From the NCBI GenBank assembly GCA_964610205.1, contig CAZSVI010000116.1:1-11784 (forward strand): DNA of 11,784 nt, given 5' to 3'. This document shows, piece after piece, positions 1-7,958 of the stretch. This DNA comes from CAZSVI01 sp964610205 (GTDB lineage Bacteria; Bacillota; Clostridia; DSM-8532). A model generated the notes under the pieces. The model was not told where the DNA came from, ran no database searches, and saw nothing but the letters and a program-made list of their open reading frames with translations. Each line of letters begins with the position of its first letter. Position 1 is the first letter of the stretch. The position numbers and the translations under genes were made by a program.

Positions 1-341
1 GTTGTAAACCGTATCTCAACATCATTTTTACTTGAGTTGTTAACCATTGCGGCATTTCCGCCGGCAAAGGCGTTATCGGTGAAGGTTACGCCTGCGTTAT
101 TGACGCTGTTTTCTGTTTCATGGGCTGAAGCCTTTCCGTTAAAGCTTATATATAATTGTCTATTTCCGGTTCTCTCAATTGCCATGGCAAGACCTGCCGG
201 AACATTCTGTGTCGTGAAATGAACCCCTTCAACAAAGGCCTCATTTACAAATTCGCCGTTTTTAAGGATGACCTCTTTTGAATTGGCAATTGAGCCGTCA
301 TTGTTAAATGACTCTACGAAAGGGCCTCCCTCATAGGTAAG
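1..341 (-). repeat. Surface-protein repeat unit 4 (at least 113 residues, open)
   Basis: Residues 378-490, cut by the window edge. Begins LTYEGGPFVESF and includes VILKNGEF, NVPAGLAMAIER, ISFNGKASAH, NSVNNAGVTF, AFAGGNAAMVNN and KNDVEIRF, the closest to unit 2 in its C-terminal half. Confidence 0.75.
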
Positions 342-1472
342 ATATATTCCGTCTGTAAAGGTCACTTTCAAATCGGTTTTGGCCGAATCCGCAACCTGTG
401 AGGCGGCCGTCCCCGAAAAAGCGGAATCCATCAGGCTTATCCCCATATTTGCAATACTGCCGGATGCAGCGTGATAATAGGCTGTTCCTGTCAACCGGAG
501 TTCGGCGGCAGTTGAATTAATCCTCACAAGATACAGGTTCAGGCCGGAAGGTACGTTTGTCGCGGTATAGTCGGCGGAACTGAAATAATCGCTCCTGAAT
601 TCCGCTCCTGTCAGATTGATACCGATTGTGTTGGTTATGGTTCCATTATTGATATCCGACTCGAAAAACTCATCTCCTTCGTATGTAAGGTATGGATTGT
701 TGCTGAAAATAATTTTTAAATCATTTTTATCATGGTTCTCCACATTGGACGCATTTCCGCCTGTAAAGGCGCTGTTGCTGAAAACAACCGTCATGTTGTT
801 TACACTGTCCGGCTGCTGATGACTTTCTGCCATACCAATTAAAGACATGCGTAGCGTCGTGCCGCCGGTTCGTGTTATTACAGGAGTAAGTCCTTCCGGT
901 ACATTGGATACCGATACCTTTCCGGCGGAAACAAAATCATTTCCGTTAATTCCGGTAAAAGTATCCCCTGAAAGAGTAATGTCACAGGTTGTGTCAATAT
1001 AGCCATTGTTTGCGCCGCTTTCATTGAATGTATCGGTTGAATAGGTGAGGGTTGGGGTATTATCATTGAAATTGACCTGAATAACTTTGACAATGCTTCC
1101 GTCGGCATTTGGATTAAACGCGTTATGGGCGAATGTTACCGTTACGGTTGCGTTGTCGGCGGATTGATGGTTTACTGCTCTTCCGGTCAGTGAAAGTGTA
1201 ACACGCCTGTTGTTAACTCTTACAACACTGAATTGTAACCCTTCAGGCACACCGGCAGCTGTAATTCTGTTTACGGCATTGCTTCTGAAATTTATTGTAC
1301 TGTCAACAATGATGCTGTTTCCTATACCACCATCATTCTGCTCTCTCTCAGTAAAAGGTTCACCGCTGTATGTAAGAGTTGGCATTGCCGCCGACGCGGC
1401 CGGAGCTCCAATAAGAACCGCCAAAGTAAATATAAGCATGAACGAAATTCTTTTTACCGCTTTTTTATTCAT
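1..1472 (-). CDS. Secreted tandem-repeat surface protein (3' end missing)
   Basis: An open frame of 490 codons from ATG 1472 to the left window edge without a stop. The start MNKKAVKRISFM and a hydrophobic stretch to about residue 22, ending in APAASA/A, is a standard Sec signal peptide. The rest consists of four degenerate repeats of 109, 120, 116 and at least 113 residues, each opening with LTYS or LTYE plus F.E (residues 33, 142, 262, 378) and containing VPEGL or VPxGL, a basic residue before a strand, LxGxA, SVNN and AFTGGNA. They are likely beta-sandwich modules. There is only a weak AAAGGG 10 nt upstream, and TGA directly abuts the ATG in the same frame. I do not recognise the family. 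Its place 60 nt after the pilin gene suggests co-expression. Any anchor lies outside the window. Confidence 0.85.
   Translation of the reverse strand, partial: MNKKAVKRISFMLIFTLAVLIGAPAASAAMPTLTYSGEPFTEREQNDGGIGNSIIVDSTINFRSNAVNRITAAGVPEGLQFSVVRVNNRRVTLSLTGRAVNHQSADNATVTVTFAHNAFNPNADGSIVKVIQVNFNDNTPTLTYSTDTFNESGANNGYIDTTCDITLSGDTFTGINGNDFVSAGKVSVSNVPEGLTPVITRTGGTTLRMSLIGMAESHQQPDSVNNMTVVFSNSAFTGGNASNVENHDKNDLKIIFSNNPYLTYEGDEFFESDINNGTITNTIGINLTGAEFRSDYFSSADYTATNVPSGLNLYLVRINSTAAELRLTGTAYYHAASGSIANMGISLMDSAFSGTAASQVADSAKTDLKVTFTDGIYLTYEGGPFVESFNNDGSIANSKEVILKNGEFVNEAFVEGVHFTTQNVPAGLAMAIERTGNRQLYISFNGKASAHETENSVNNAGVTFTDNAFAGGNAAMVNNSSKNDVEIRFT
342..689 (-). repeat. Surface-protein repeat unit 3 (116 residues)
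   Basis: Residues 262-377. Begins LTYEGDEFFESD and includes GINLTGAEF, NVPSGLNLYLVR, LRLTGTAYYH, AFSGTAASQVAD and KTDLKVTF, matching the same order of motifs with moderate divergence. Confidence 0.75.
690..1049 (-). repeat. Surface-protein repeat unit 2 (120 residues)
   Basis: Residues 142-261. Begins LTYSTDTFNESG and includes ITLSGDTFTG, NVPEGLTPVITR, LIGMA, DSVNNMTVVF, AFTGGNASNVEN and KNDLKIIF, close to units 3 and 4 in order and spacing. Confidence 0.75.
1050..1376 (-). repeat. Surface-protein repeat unit 1 (109 residues)
   Basis: Residues 33-141, the most divergent unit. It begins LTYSGEPFTE and includes GVPEGLQFSVVRVNN, LTGRA, ADNATVTVTF and AHNAFNPNADG where the others have AFxGG. 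It follows the signal peptide directly. Confidence 0.7.
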
Positions 1473-1532
1473 TCAAATCAAGCCCTTTCATTAAAACCGG
1501 ATACTACCGATAAGCATCCTGCCAAAATAAAC

Positions 1533-3746
1533 CTATTGATATTCATTCCATTGTGTTATGTTATACCTTTTCACAAAACTCCTGGTTCCGCTGTCGGTTC
1601 TGTAATCCTTGACATGGATTATGTCCTTCCCTCTTGTGCCGGGCTCAAAGAAATCCCTTGCCGCAGGTTTCATTAAAATGTTTTCAATGACCGCTTCGTC
1701 ATAATATATGCCGGCATTTCCGGAGATTGTCACGCTGCCCCGACTGATTACCGAACCTCTGATATTTCCGTCCCCGCTGATTGTCAGATTTCCTGTACAG
1801 TATATTATTTTTGATTCATCACCATTAACTGTGTATGTGCTGTCTCCATCAAGGTACGCCACTCCGGCGGCGGACAACCCGTCTGAGTATGGGCCGACCC
1901 TGTTCTCAAAATTTGAAAAACCGCTTTCCGAAGTTCCAAGCTGACTTGTTTTGTAAAGGAAGATTTCCTTTAGCGCATCTACGCCCAGAGTGAGGTAATC
2001 TTGCCTGTTGCTGTTCCAATCGGGCAGGAATGTGCCCGCTCCCCCTTCCGGTGAATAGATAGAGGCCGGCTCTTCGCTCTCTCCGTTTTCGTGTATAAGA
2101 ACCGTTCCGAGCGAATAGCCTTTTACATCACCGCCGGCGTTAATATTGGTTTTAATATTCCGCCCCGTTAAAAAGGCAATCAACCCCTGTATTTTTTCAT
2201 TCAATTCATTGCCGGGGGCTGCCGGTGAAAACACCCTTATGTAGTAACGGTTGCCGTCAAGATAATACAGACTGTAGCCGCCGGGTAAACCCGAAGCATA
2301 TACATACGCGTTAAAAATATCCTGATCCTTCGACGACAGGCTTTCTCCGGATTGATAATATGTATTGGAATCAAATTCATAAAAGGATGTGCCGGGTATG
2401 ATAACTCCGCCTCCTATTTGAATACTGCTTATTTCCGTACCATCCGCTTCATAGGGATAGTTGTTTATGATTGAACTGCTGGCATTGGGATCGCCGCCTG
2501 CCTCCTCTGAATTAATGCCTGTGAAATTTCCGCCCACAACGATGCTTGAATATAAGCCGTTCATTTCTATATCATCGGTTGTCATAAGGTTACCGCTGAT
2601 ATTGATGGCCGCGTTCCGGACATTTCGGGCTATGGTCAGATCGTTACAGTATACATTTCCGCCGGTAATTCCGTCATTGTAAATAAACGGAATGTTCGCG
2701 GATTCATTCTCCGTATAATTATAAATATTGATACCCTCTCCGGTGGCTACGTCATTAATGTCAAAATGGAATAAATTATAAAAAATCTTGTTTTTAAAAT
2801 CCCTGTTAATTGTAAAACCGGCTTCATTGTACCTTTTAATATTGAGGCTGCCGTTATTGCCGGCAATATACACATCCCCGCGGGAATAAACATTGCCGAA
2901 AATACTGGCTGTTCCCATAACTTTAAGGCCGGCATCCATACCCAGGGGGTTCCCTGAGGCGTTAAGCCCGGAAGCGTAAACATCACCGTATATATTCGCA
3001 TTTGCGGAGGCCGATATAATAACACCGCCTTTGGCCGTAACGGCGTTTGCCCATACGGGATTTCCTTTGTACGGTGTATATGTGGTTTGAATTACGGTTT
3101 CATAGGAAGGGACAATGATATCCATTTTAACAAGAATATTTCTTTCGTTTCCTGTATCATCGCCGCGCAGCTCAATTTCGGCCTTTATATCTCCATTTGC
3201 GGGTTTGTAGTCATCCCAGCCGGGATTTGCCATAAAATTGGTAAACTTGCCTGTTCCGGTTATGGTTATCGCCGGAGCAAGAGCTGTCTCCTCAAGCAGC
3301 CTTGAAGCGTAATAAAAATACAGTCTCTCCATAAATCCTGATATGTGTATGGCATAATCATTCATATAATCTTCAGGGCTAAGATAATCATCAAGGGTAT
3401 ACTGCCAGCGGTTGCCGTAGAAAAACCGCTGGGCTTCGTCATTGAGCCCCGTATCCGGTGAGGATGCATCATCCGGATCGATATTGTAATATCCTTTTCC
3501 CATATATTCCCTGGCGGAAGACTCAGCCTGTTCCAGAAGGCTGTCCAGTGTTTTTAAATGCTCCTCCCCTTCGGTGTCAAGCTGGTAGAACATAGCAGAC
3601 CAGTCCCTGTACCTTGCGCCTGTTTTTATATTGGCAAGGCTTGCGGTAAGGACAATAGCGCCGAGGGCTGTGAGCACAATAATGGCTGAAAGCACAAAAA
3701 CCGATGCCGAACCTTTATTATTTTTCAGAAATTCAAACCGCCGCAT
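1533..3746 (-). CDS. Giant PilX/GspK-like minor pilin with beta-helix
   Basis: A secreted protein of 737 residues. The N-terminus MRRFEFLKNNKG, then SASVFVLSAIIVLTALGAIVL, looks like a prepilin leader and helix, but position 5 after the predicted G/S cleavage is Phe instead of Glu. Loss of Glu5 is a known mark of GspK and PilX-type tip pilins. A polar helix-rich region (about 45-155) follows. Repeated strand-turn patterns such as ANIYGDVYASG, ASIFGNVYSRGDVYIAG (about 237-307), INISGNLMTTDDI (about 380-410) and LTISGDGNIRGSVISRGSV (about 645-685) suggest a right-handed beta-helix. Usual PilX is near 200 residues, so this is strongly enlarged. It follows the PilV-like gene and precedes the repeat protein by 60 nt. 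A role as tip adhesin is inferred. ATG 3746 is preferred over GTG 3755 (AGGTGA 5 nt upstream). Confidence 0.83.
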   Translation of the reverse strand: MRRFEFLKNNKGSASVFVLSAIIVLTALGAIVLTASLANIKTGARYRDWSAMFYQLDTEGEEHLKTLDSLLEQAESSAREYMGKGYYNIDPDDASSPDTGLNDEAQRFFYGNRWQYTLDDYLSPEDYMNDYAIHISGFMERLYFYYASRLLEETALAPAITITGTGKFTNFMANPGWDDYKPANGDIKAEIELRGDDTGNERNILVKMDIIVPSYETVIQTTYTPYKGNPVWANAVTAKGGVIISASANANIYGDVYASGLNASGNPLGMDAGLKVMGTASIFGNVYSRGDVYIAGNNGSLNIKRYNEAGFTINRDFKNKIFYNLFHFDINDVATGEGINIYNYTENESANIPFIYNDGITGGNVYCNDLTIARNVRNAAINISGNLMTTDDIEMNGLYSSIVVGGNFTGINSEEAGGDPNASSSIINNYPYEADGTEISSIQIGGGVIIPGTSFYEFDSNTYYQSGESLSSKDQDIFNAYVYASGLPGGYSLYYLDGNRYYIRVFSPAAPGNELNEKIQGLIAFLTGRNIKTNINAGGDVKGYSLGTVLIHENGESEEPASIYSPEGGAGTFLPDWNSNRQDYLTLGVDALKEIFLYKTSQLGTSESGFSNFENRVGPYSDGLSAAGVAYLDGDSTYTVNGDESKIIYCTGNLTISGDGNIRGSVISRGSVTISGNAGIYYDEAVIENILMKPAARDFFEPGTRGKDIIHVKDYRTDSGTRSFVKRYNITQWNEYQ

Positions 3747-3751
3747 ACCCG

Positions 3752-3757
3752 TCACCT
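3752..3757 (-). promoter_or_regulatory. Ribosome binding site deciding the PilX-like start
   Basis: AGGTGA on the minus strand lies 5 nt before ATG 3746 and overlaps both the stop of the PilV-like gene and the alternative GTG at 3755. The alternative would give a 4-nt overlap of the two genes, which also occurs in operons, so the choice is favoured but not certain. Confidence 0.6.
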
Positions 3758-4582
3758 CACCAGATATCTTTTTACGTTATTCGCCGTCATAATATGTCCG
3801 CCTTCAATTCTCACAATTCCAATATCCATCTCATATATTTCCCTTATCGTCACATCAGATCTTACATAATTTTCAGAAGCATGCCCTTCCACAATATTAA
3901 AGTAAACCGGAAGGCCTTCGGGTATATCAAAGAAATAAACGGCAAGCTCTACAGGCAACCCATCAAGAGAAGCGCCGTTATAAGAACTGACGGTGATACT
4001 TCCGGGATCACCCTTGTAGTACAGGCCTACCGGTATGGTATATACGCCTCTTAATTCTCCCGTGTTTTCATGGGAAGGATCAATAAAAACCTGTTTTGTA
4101 CCCTCTCCGGTCAGACCAATATCCAATATCCAATTATCATTGTTCGCTGTAATTAAATCGTATATGGGAATCGATTCTGAAAGGTTAAAAACGCAGAGCA
4201 ACTCCGGATAATAGGATACATCAATTGAAGGTAATTCCACCGGATCATGCGTTACAAGCTCCATTTTATACCTTGCCGAGGCTTCGGCGGCTGTATTCCA
4301 TGAATTGTCAAACCATGTTGTATATTTAGTGCCTTCGGTTACAGTTTCTTCATTTTGAAAAAAAGGATGGCTTTCAAGATTTTCCAGTCCGGGATTGGCC
4401 TTGAACATTTCCGAGGCTTCAACCGCAAGGACATTTGCCTTGTCAGTGTCATAGGCCATCCTGTTGGTTCTGGCCGCCACAACAAACAACTGAAGCAGGA
4501 CGCCGCCAACTATGGCAAGCACCGCGAAAGCGGCGATTACCTCTACCAGTGTGAATCCGTCCCTGTTTTTTGTAAAACCCAT
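3752..4582 (-). CDS. PilV/GspI-like minor prepilin
   Basis: A 276-residue prepilin. The leader MGFTKNRDG is followed by FTLVEVIAAFAVLAIVGGVL, with cleavage G/F, Glu5 and a hydrophobic helix. The sequence after it (NVLAVEASEMFKANPG) continues the helix, as in PilV/GspI minor pilins. The remaining 220 residues are beta-rich and larger than in typical PilV. ATG 4582 is chosen over GTG 4591 because AGGTG lies 6 nt upstream, while the GTG is part of that site. It follows pilO by 9 nt and precedes the PilX-like gene by 5 nt, so the three are almost certainly co-transcribed. Such pilins probably take part in an initiating tip complex with the PilX-like protein. The exact subclass is uncertain. Confidence 0.86.
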   Translation of the reverse strand: MGFTKNRDGFTLVEVIAAFAVLAIVGGVLLQLFVVAARTNRMAYDTDKANVLAVEASEMFKANPGLENLESHPFFQNEETVTEGTKYTTWFDNSWNTAAEASARYKMELVTHDPVELPSIDVSYYPELLCVFNLSESIPIYDLITANNDNWILDIGLTGEGTKQVFIDPSHENTGELRGVYTIPVGLYYKGDPGSITVSSYNGASLDGLPVELAVYFFDIPEGLPVYFNIVEGHASENYVRSDVTIREIYEMDIGIVRIEGGHIMTANNVKRYLVR

Positions 4583-4588
4583 ACCAAA

Positions 4589-4593
4589 CACCT
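4589..4593 (-). promoter_or_regulatory. Ribosome binding site deciding the PilV-like start
   Basis: AGGTG on the minus strand, overlapping the pilO stop TAG, lies 6 nt before ATG 4582. The alternative GTG at 4591 is inside the site. Confidence 0.65.
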
Positions 4594-5758
4594 ACTTAAT
4601 TATAACCTCTCCTGAAATATTACCGGTGACAAAACGGGGTTTCTGTCCGTCATCGTTTTTCACCGCCAATTCAAGTGCTTTGTCTGTTTTATTTTCTATA
4701 TCAAAGGTTACGGACACACTATCATTTGCCGTTCTTCTTGCCCTGGACAGAATTTCAAGGGCAATGGTTTCTTTACCCCCGGCAAGGCTGATATTACCGC
4801 TTTTTGTTGAGCCGCCCAGCGTATAGGTATAGGAATAGCTCCCGCTTTTTCCTTCAAGGGCAAGCCGCCCCTTTGTTCCGTTGTTTGAATTAAAGTAAAC
4901 CTCAGAATCCCCTGCCGGAAAGCGGCCAAGAATTATTTTCGGAGCATTGTCAAGGTAAGAGTTTATTATCATCAAAAAATCCGGGTCGGTCTGCTTTTCA
5001 TCAGCATTTCCTGAAACACCTGTAATCCCTTCGGTATATCCGGAATACGGTATAAACGGATCACTCCTGCCCTCAATTTCCGGTATCTCTAGCTCATATA
5101 CCCTGTCGTCACCGGGCTGCAGATACCCTATGTATTTAAAGCCCATGGATCCCCTCAGAAAATTGTGGGTCATCCTCTGCAGGCTGAGCTCGGTTACGGC
5201 TACCTTTGTGTCATTGTTTTCAAGCAGGTTGAGGAAGCTGTAAAGAGAGGTATATGTACCGGAAAAACCGACATTGATATCCTGATAAATAATTTTTGCG
5301 TCCCGGCTGCCCTGCGGTGATTCCGCGGCTTGCGTGTTTGCCTCTTTGGCCGCGGCCTGTTTGGCGAAATCGTTGGCGCCGGTTACAGAAGCCTCTCCAA
5401 AGGACAAAACATCAAAGGCGACGCCGGACTGTCTCGAAAACCTGTCTATTGTGAGTATAACATCCTCCTGGGAGGAATAAGGCGGAAGCCGCTTGCTCTT
5501 TTCATCCAGCTCAGCTTCCAGCGTTTTAAGCTTCTGTTCATATTCCGCCTTTTTTGAATACTCAGCTTCAAGCCTTTTCAGGTTGTCTTCCTGAGTTTCA
5601 ATCCTGCTTTTTAAATCCTGATATTCGTTCCACTTTGGAATAAGCAGATAGTTAACCAGTAAATAGCCTTCCAGTATCAGAAGAAGGAGTAAAATAAGAA
5701 CAAATTCTCTTCTTGTGATTTTGTTGCTTTTTGATATTCCCGATAATCCTTTTTTCAT
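4592..5758 (-). CDS. pilO: PilO-like protein with extra C-terminal beta domain
   Basis: A 388-residue single-pass membrane protein. Residues 18-40 form the transmembrane helix after a basic cytoplasmic tail. Residues about 42-90 are a heptad-rich coiled coil, and about 98-225 form the ferredoxin-like PilO core, interrupted by an Ala-rich polar loop (about 127-152). This matches PilO, which pairs with PilN outside the membrane to align the motor complex. PilO proteins are usually near 200 residues, so the remaining 160 residues are an addition. They begin with a linker carrying DPFIPYSG (233-240), followed by a beta-rich domain (about 260-388) of unknown function. ATG 5758 has GGGAGA 7 nt upstream. 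The PilO call rests on architecture and its place after pilMN. Confidence 0.87.
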   Translation of the reverse strand: MKKGLSGISKSNKITRREFVLILLLLLILEGYLLVNYLLIPKWNEYQDLKSRIETQEDNLKRLEAEYSKKAEYEQKLKTLEAELDEKSKRLPPYSSQEDVILTIDRFSRQSGVAFDVLSFGEASVTGANDFAKQAAAKEANTQAAESPQGSRDAKIIYQDINVGFSGTYTSLYSFLNLLENNDTKVAVTELSLQRMTHNFLRGSMGFKYIGYLQPGDDRVYELEIPEIEGRSDPFIPYSGYTEGITGVSGNADEKQTDPDFLMIINSYLDNAPKIILGRFPAGDSEVYFNSNNGTKGRLALEGKSGSYSYTYTLGGSTKSGNISLAGGKETIALEILSRARRTANDSVSVTFDIENKTDKALELAVKNDDGQKPRFVTGNISGEVIIK

Positions 5759-5772
5759 AACATTCTCTCCCG

Positions 5773-7329
5773 TTATTTCAGTTTGAGACTGAGCAGAAAA
5801 TTATAATCCATAGGCGTACCATCTTCAGAAGCCCTGACCGAAATACTTTTTATGTTTACACCGGTAAAATTGTCCAATTGCTTCAATGCGTAAATAAAAT
5901 AGGCGATACTTTCATTATCCGCCGACTTGCCGGCAATGTTTATATCTCCTTCCGAAATGCTGTAGTTCAGTGCAAATATTTCTTCGGGCATTACGCTGGC
6001 GATACAGTTGAATATCTCTGTATTAATAAGCGATACGGAATCAACCGCTTCTATAACAACGTCAATATTTTGAAGCATTGCTTCCTTATCGGAAACAGCA
6101 TTACGGACTGTGTTAATATCCATGTACATACGCATTTTATCCCTGTTGGTTTCTTCCTGTTTACCAAGCTCCGATATTCCCAGGTAAAGAAAGGCAAACG
6201 CGGCCCCTGCCAGTAACAGAATTAAGGAAAACGAAAGTATGACTATTTGCGGCCTCCCCATTTTTTTCTTTGTCCCCGAGCCTTCGGTTAAACCGGTATC
6301 AATATTGATATCGTTGTCTCCGTCGGGCCTTAAGGTAGAGCCGGCTGCCTGAAGCATGTTCGCCGCGTCAAATGAAAAGGCGGTTTCCCTGGATACGGTT
6401 TCAGCCAGGGATACCGGTATATTGAGCGTATCGGCAAAAAAGCCGCAGACACCCGGAAGAAGGCTGCCGGAGCCGGTAAGGTATATAGCGGATATCCGGC
6501 CTTCGCCGCGGTTATATGTATAATACTCAATTGTCTGCCTGAGCTGGTTTTCAACGGCGGTACAGCCGATTCTTATAAAGGCGTTCGAATCCTCATCGCT
6601 AATCTCAAGATCACGGTACTTGCTGTTTATTCTTGTGTCCTTCGCGTCTTCAACAGAAATTCCAAGACGTTCGGACATAAGGGAGTCCACTTCGTAAACT
6701 CCGCTTGATACATGCCTGCTCAGTGCAAGCTTCCCATCTTTTATAACCGCCACCTGAGAGCTTGTATAGCCGATATCCGCGATAACAAACACTTCTCCGG
6801 GCATGCTGTCATGTATAAAGGTATCAAATGCTTTTACCATCGCGTTTGATGCCGCATCGATATATTTCAACGGCATTCCCGTTAATCTGGCGATTTCCCT
6901 GTACCCTTCAAGGAGTTTGTTCGGACACAATACCGCAATCCCTTCAATGAAACCCTCGTCCGTCCTGTTTATTTTATAAGCGATTGTATGGGTTTGATTT
7001 GTATCCGGAAACAACTGGTTCATCTCAAACCGTATGGCCGGCTCCAGTTCTTCCTTTTTTGTCAGCGGAAGCTTTATTTCCCTTACAATGAGATGCGGCG
7101 AACTGATGGAAAAGGCAATACCCGATGCTTTCATAGTGTTTTGCGCCATTGTTTCCCTTATTGCTTCAGCTATTAACACAGGATAGTTGATCTCTCCGTC
7201 GGTAACGCTGTTATCAGGTGTTTTAAATGAGGCGCTTGTAAGAGCAACCGGCTTTTTACCCTGCTTGACAAGTACAAGCTTTGTTATTTTACTTCCAATA
7301 TCCACTCCAAGTATTTTTTCGGCTATCAT
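5773..7329 (-). CDS. pilMN: PilM-PilN fusion, pilus alignment complex
   Basis: A 518-residue protein joining two normally separate subunits. Residues 1 to about 335 are PilM, an actin-like cytoplasmic ATP-binding protein: phosphate-1 motif GVDIGSKITKLV (8-19), phosphate-2 VIADIGYTSSQVAVI (182-196) and adenosine motif YLTGSGSLLPGV (283-294). A polar linker (about 335-360) containing DINIDTG leads to one transmembrane helix (361-384), a short coiled coil and a small alpha/beta domain (about 435-518, with IASVMPEEIFALNY), which is the PilN layout. In two-gene systems PilM binds a cytoplasmic INLLP-type peptide at the start of PilN; here the tether is covalent. ATG 7329 has a near-perfect AGGAGG 7 nt upstream. 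pilO follows after 14 nt. Fused pilMN is known, to my recollection, from Clostridioides difficile. Confidence 0.94.
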   Translation of the reverse strand: MIAEKILGVDIGSKITKLVLVKQGKKPVALTSASFKTPDNSVTDGEINYPVLIAEAIRETMAQNTMKASGIAFSISSPHLIVREIKLPLTKKEELEPAIRFEMNQLFPDTNQTHTIAYKINRTDEGFIEGIAVLCPNKLLEGYREIARLTGMPLKYIDAASNAMVKAFDTFIHDSMPGEVFVIADIGYTSSQVAVIKDGKLALSRHVSSGVYEVDSLMSERLGISVEDAKDTRINSKYRDLEISDEDSNAFIRIGCTAVENQLRQTIEYYTYNRGEGRISAIYLTGSGSLLPGVCGFFADTLNIPVSLAETVSRETAFSFDAANMLQAAGSTLRPDGDNDINIDTGLTEGSGTKKKMGRPQIVILSFSLILLLAGAAFAFLYLGISELGKQEETNRDKMRMYMDINTVRNAVSDKEAMLQNIDVVIEAVDSVSLINTEIFNCIASVMPEEIFALNYSISEGDINIAGKSADNESIAYFIYALKQLDNFTGVNIKSISVRASEDGTPMDYNFLLSLKLK

Positions 7330-7370
7330 TCAACTACCTCCTGAATACATATCCCTTTTGATATATATTT

Positions 7371-7892
7371 TTAATTGCCGGATCGCAGAATAATCAACTG
7401 TTTAAGGTTTTTTGCTTCCGTTCCGTCAAAATAGTCAACCCTCATCTCAATTCCTTTAGAGCCGTTGTCTTCATAATCATTCAGAGCTATACCCGAAACG
7501 GATGCGATTTCCGCTTCCCTTACATATCCCGTGAAGGTGGCTCCGACACGCTCGTAAAGGACACCGTTATAAAAATATATCCACCAGTATTCTCCCGTTG
7601 GTTTTTCTATTTTTAAAACATCGACATTGCTTTCATTGATTTCCCGCTGAACCAGTTCAACCGCTCCCAAACGATCATTCTGTCTTAATTTCACGTTTAT
7701 GTAAGACATGGCTATCCTGGCCTCCTGCTGTGCATCAAGATTATCGGAAGCCTTCCTGTACGACGCGCCTCCCGAACTAACCAGGGAAAGCACGGCGCCG
7801 CCCAGCATTGCCAGGATAATCATGACGACTATCAGCTCTACAAGACTGAATCCTTTATTGCTTTTTAAAAACTTCAAAAAACATGGTTTCAT
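7371..7892 (-). CDS. PilW/GspJ-like minor prepilin
   Basis: A 173-residue prepilin with a 14-residue basic leader ending in KSNKG, then FSLVELIVVMIILAMLGGAV with Glu5 and a hydrophobic helix (about 15-38). The following QEARIAMSYINVKLRQND segment matches the general pattern of PilW, GspJ and ComGF-type minor pilins, where a long polar helix leads into a beta-rich domain with several aromatic residues (YWWIYFYNGVLYERVG). ATG 7892 has GGAGGA just upstream. It lies 66 nt after the second prepilin and 41 nt before pilMN. Minor pilins of this kind usually prime assembly and sit near the tip. The assignment to PilW/GspJ rather than another minor class is by pattern only. Confidence 0.85.
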   Translation of the reverse strand: MKPCFLKFLKSNKGFSLVELIVVMIILAMLGGAVLSLVSSGGASYRKASDNLDAQQEARIAMSYINVKLRQNDRLGAVELVQREINESNVDVLKIEKPTGEYWWIYFYNGVLYERVGATFTGYVREAEIASVSGIALNDYEDNGSKGIEMRVDYFDGTEAKNLKQLIILRSGN

Positions 7893-7927
7893 GTTTCCTC
7901 CAAAAGGACGCTTAAGAAGCTTCGTAC

Positions 7928-7947
7928 TGTTTTTATCCGTAAAAACA
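7928..7947 (-). repeat. Small A/T-rich inverted repeat in the prepilin spacer
   Basis: Arms TGTTTTTA (7928-7935) and TAAAAACA (7940-7947) pair perfectly around a 4-nt loop in the 66-nt spacer between the second prepilin and the next gene. The stem is A/T-rich with no following T-run on the minus strand, so a terminator role is unlikely. It may be chance. Confidence 0.35.
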
Positions 7948-7958
7948 CTGCCTGTTTG

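Noticed and set aside
1465..1491. Eight-residue open frame (MKGLDLNE) overlapping the start of the surface-protein gene
   Set aside because: No ribosome binding site of its own and the length is compatible with chance. A coupling role cannot be excluded, but nothing supports it.
1498..1525. Promoter-like TTGGCA and TATCCG with 16-nt spacing before the surface-protein gene
   Set aside because: The -10 part is a poor match, and a 60-nt gap in an otherwise continuous operon does not call for a separate promoter.
2747..3025. Second minus-strand frame of 92 codons inside the PilX-like gene
   Set aside because: Out-of-frame shadow of a beta-helix region whose proper frame is open over more than 2 kb.
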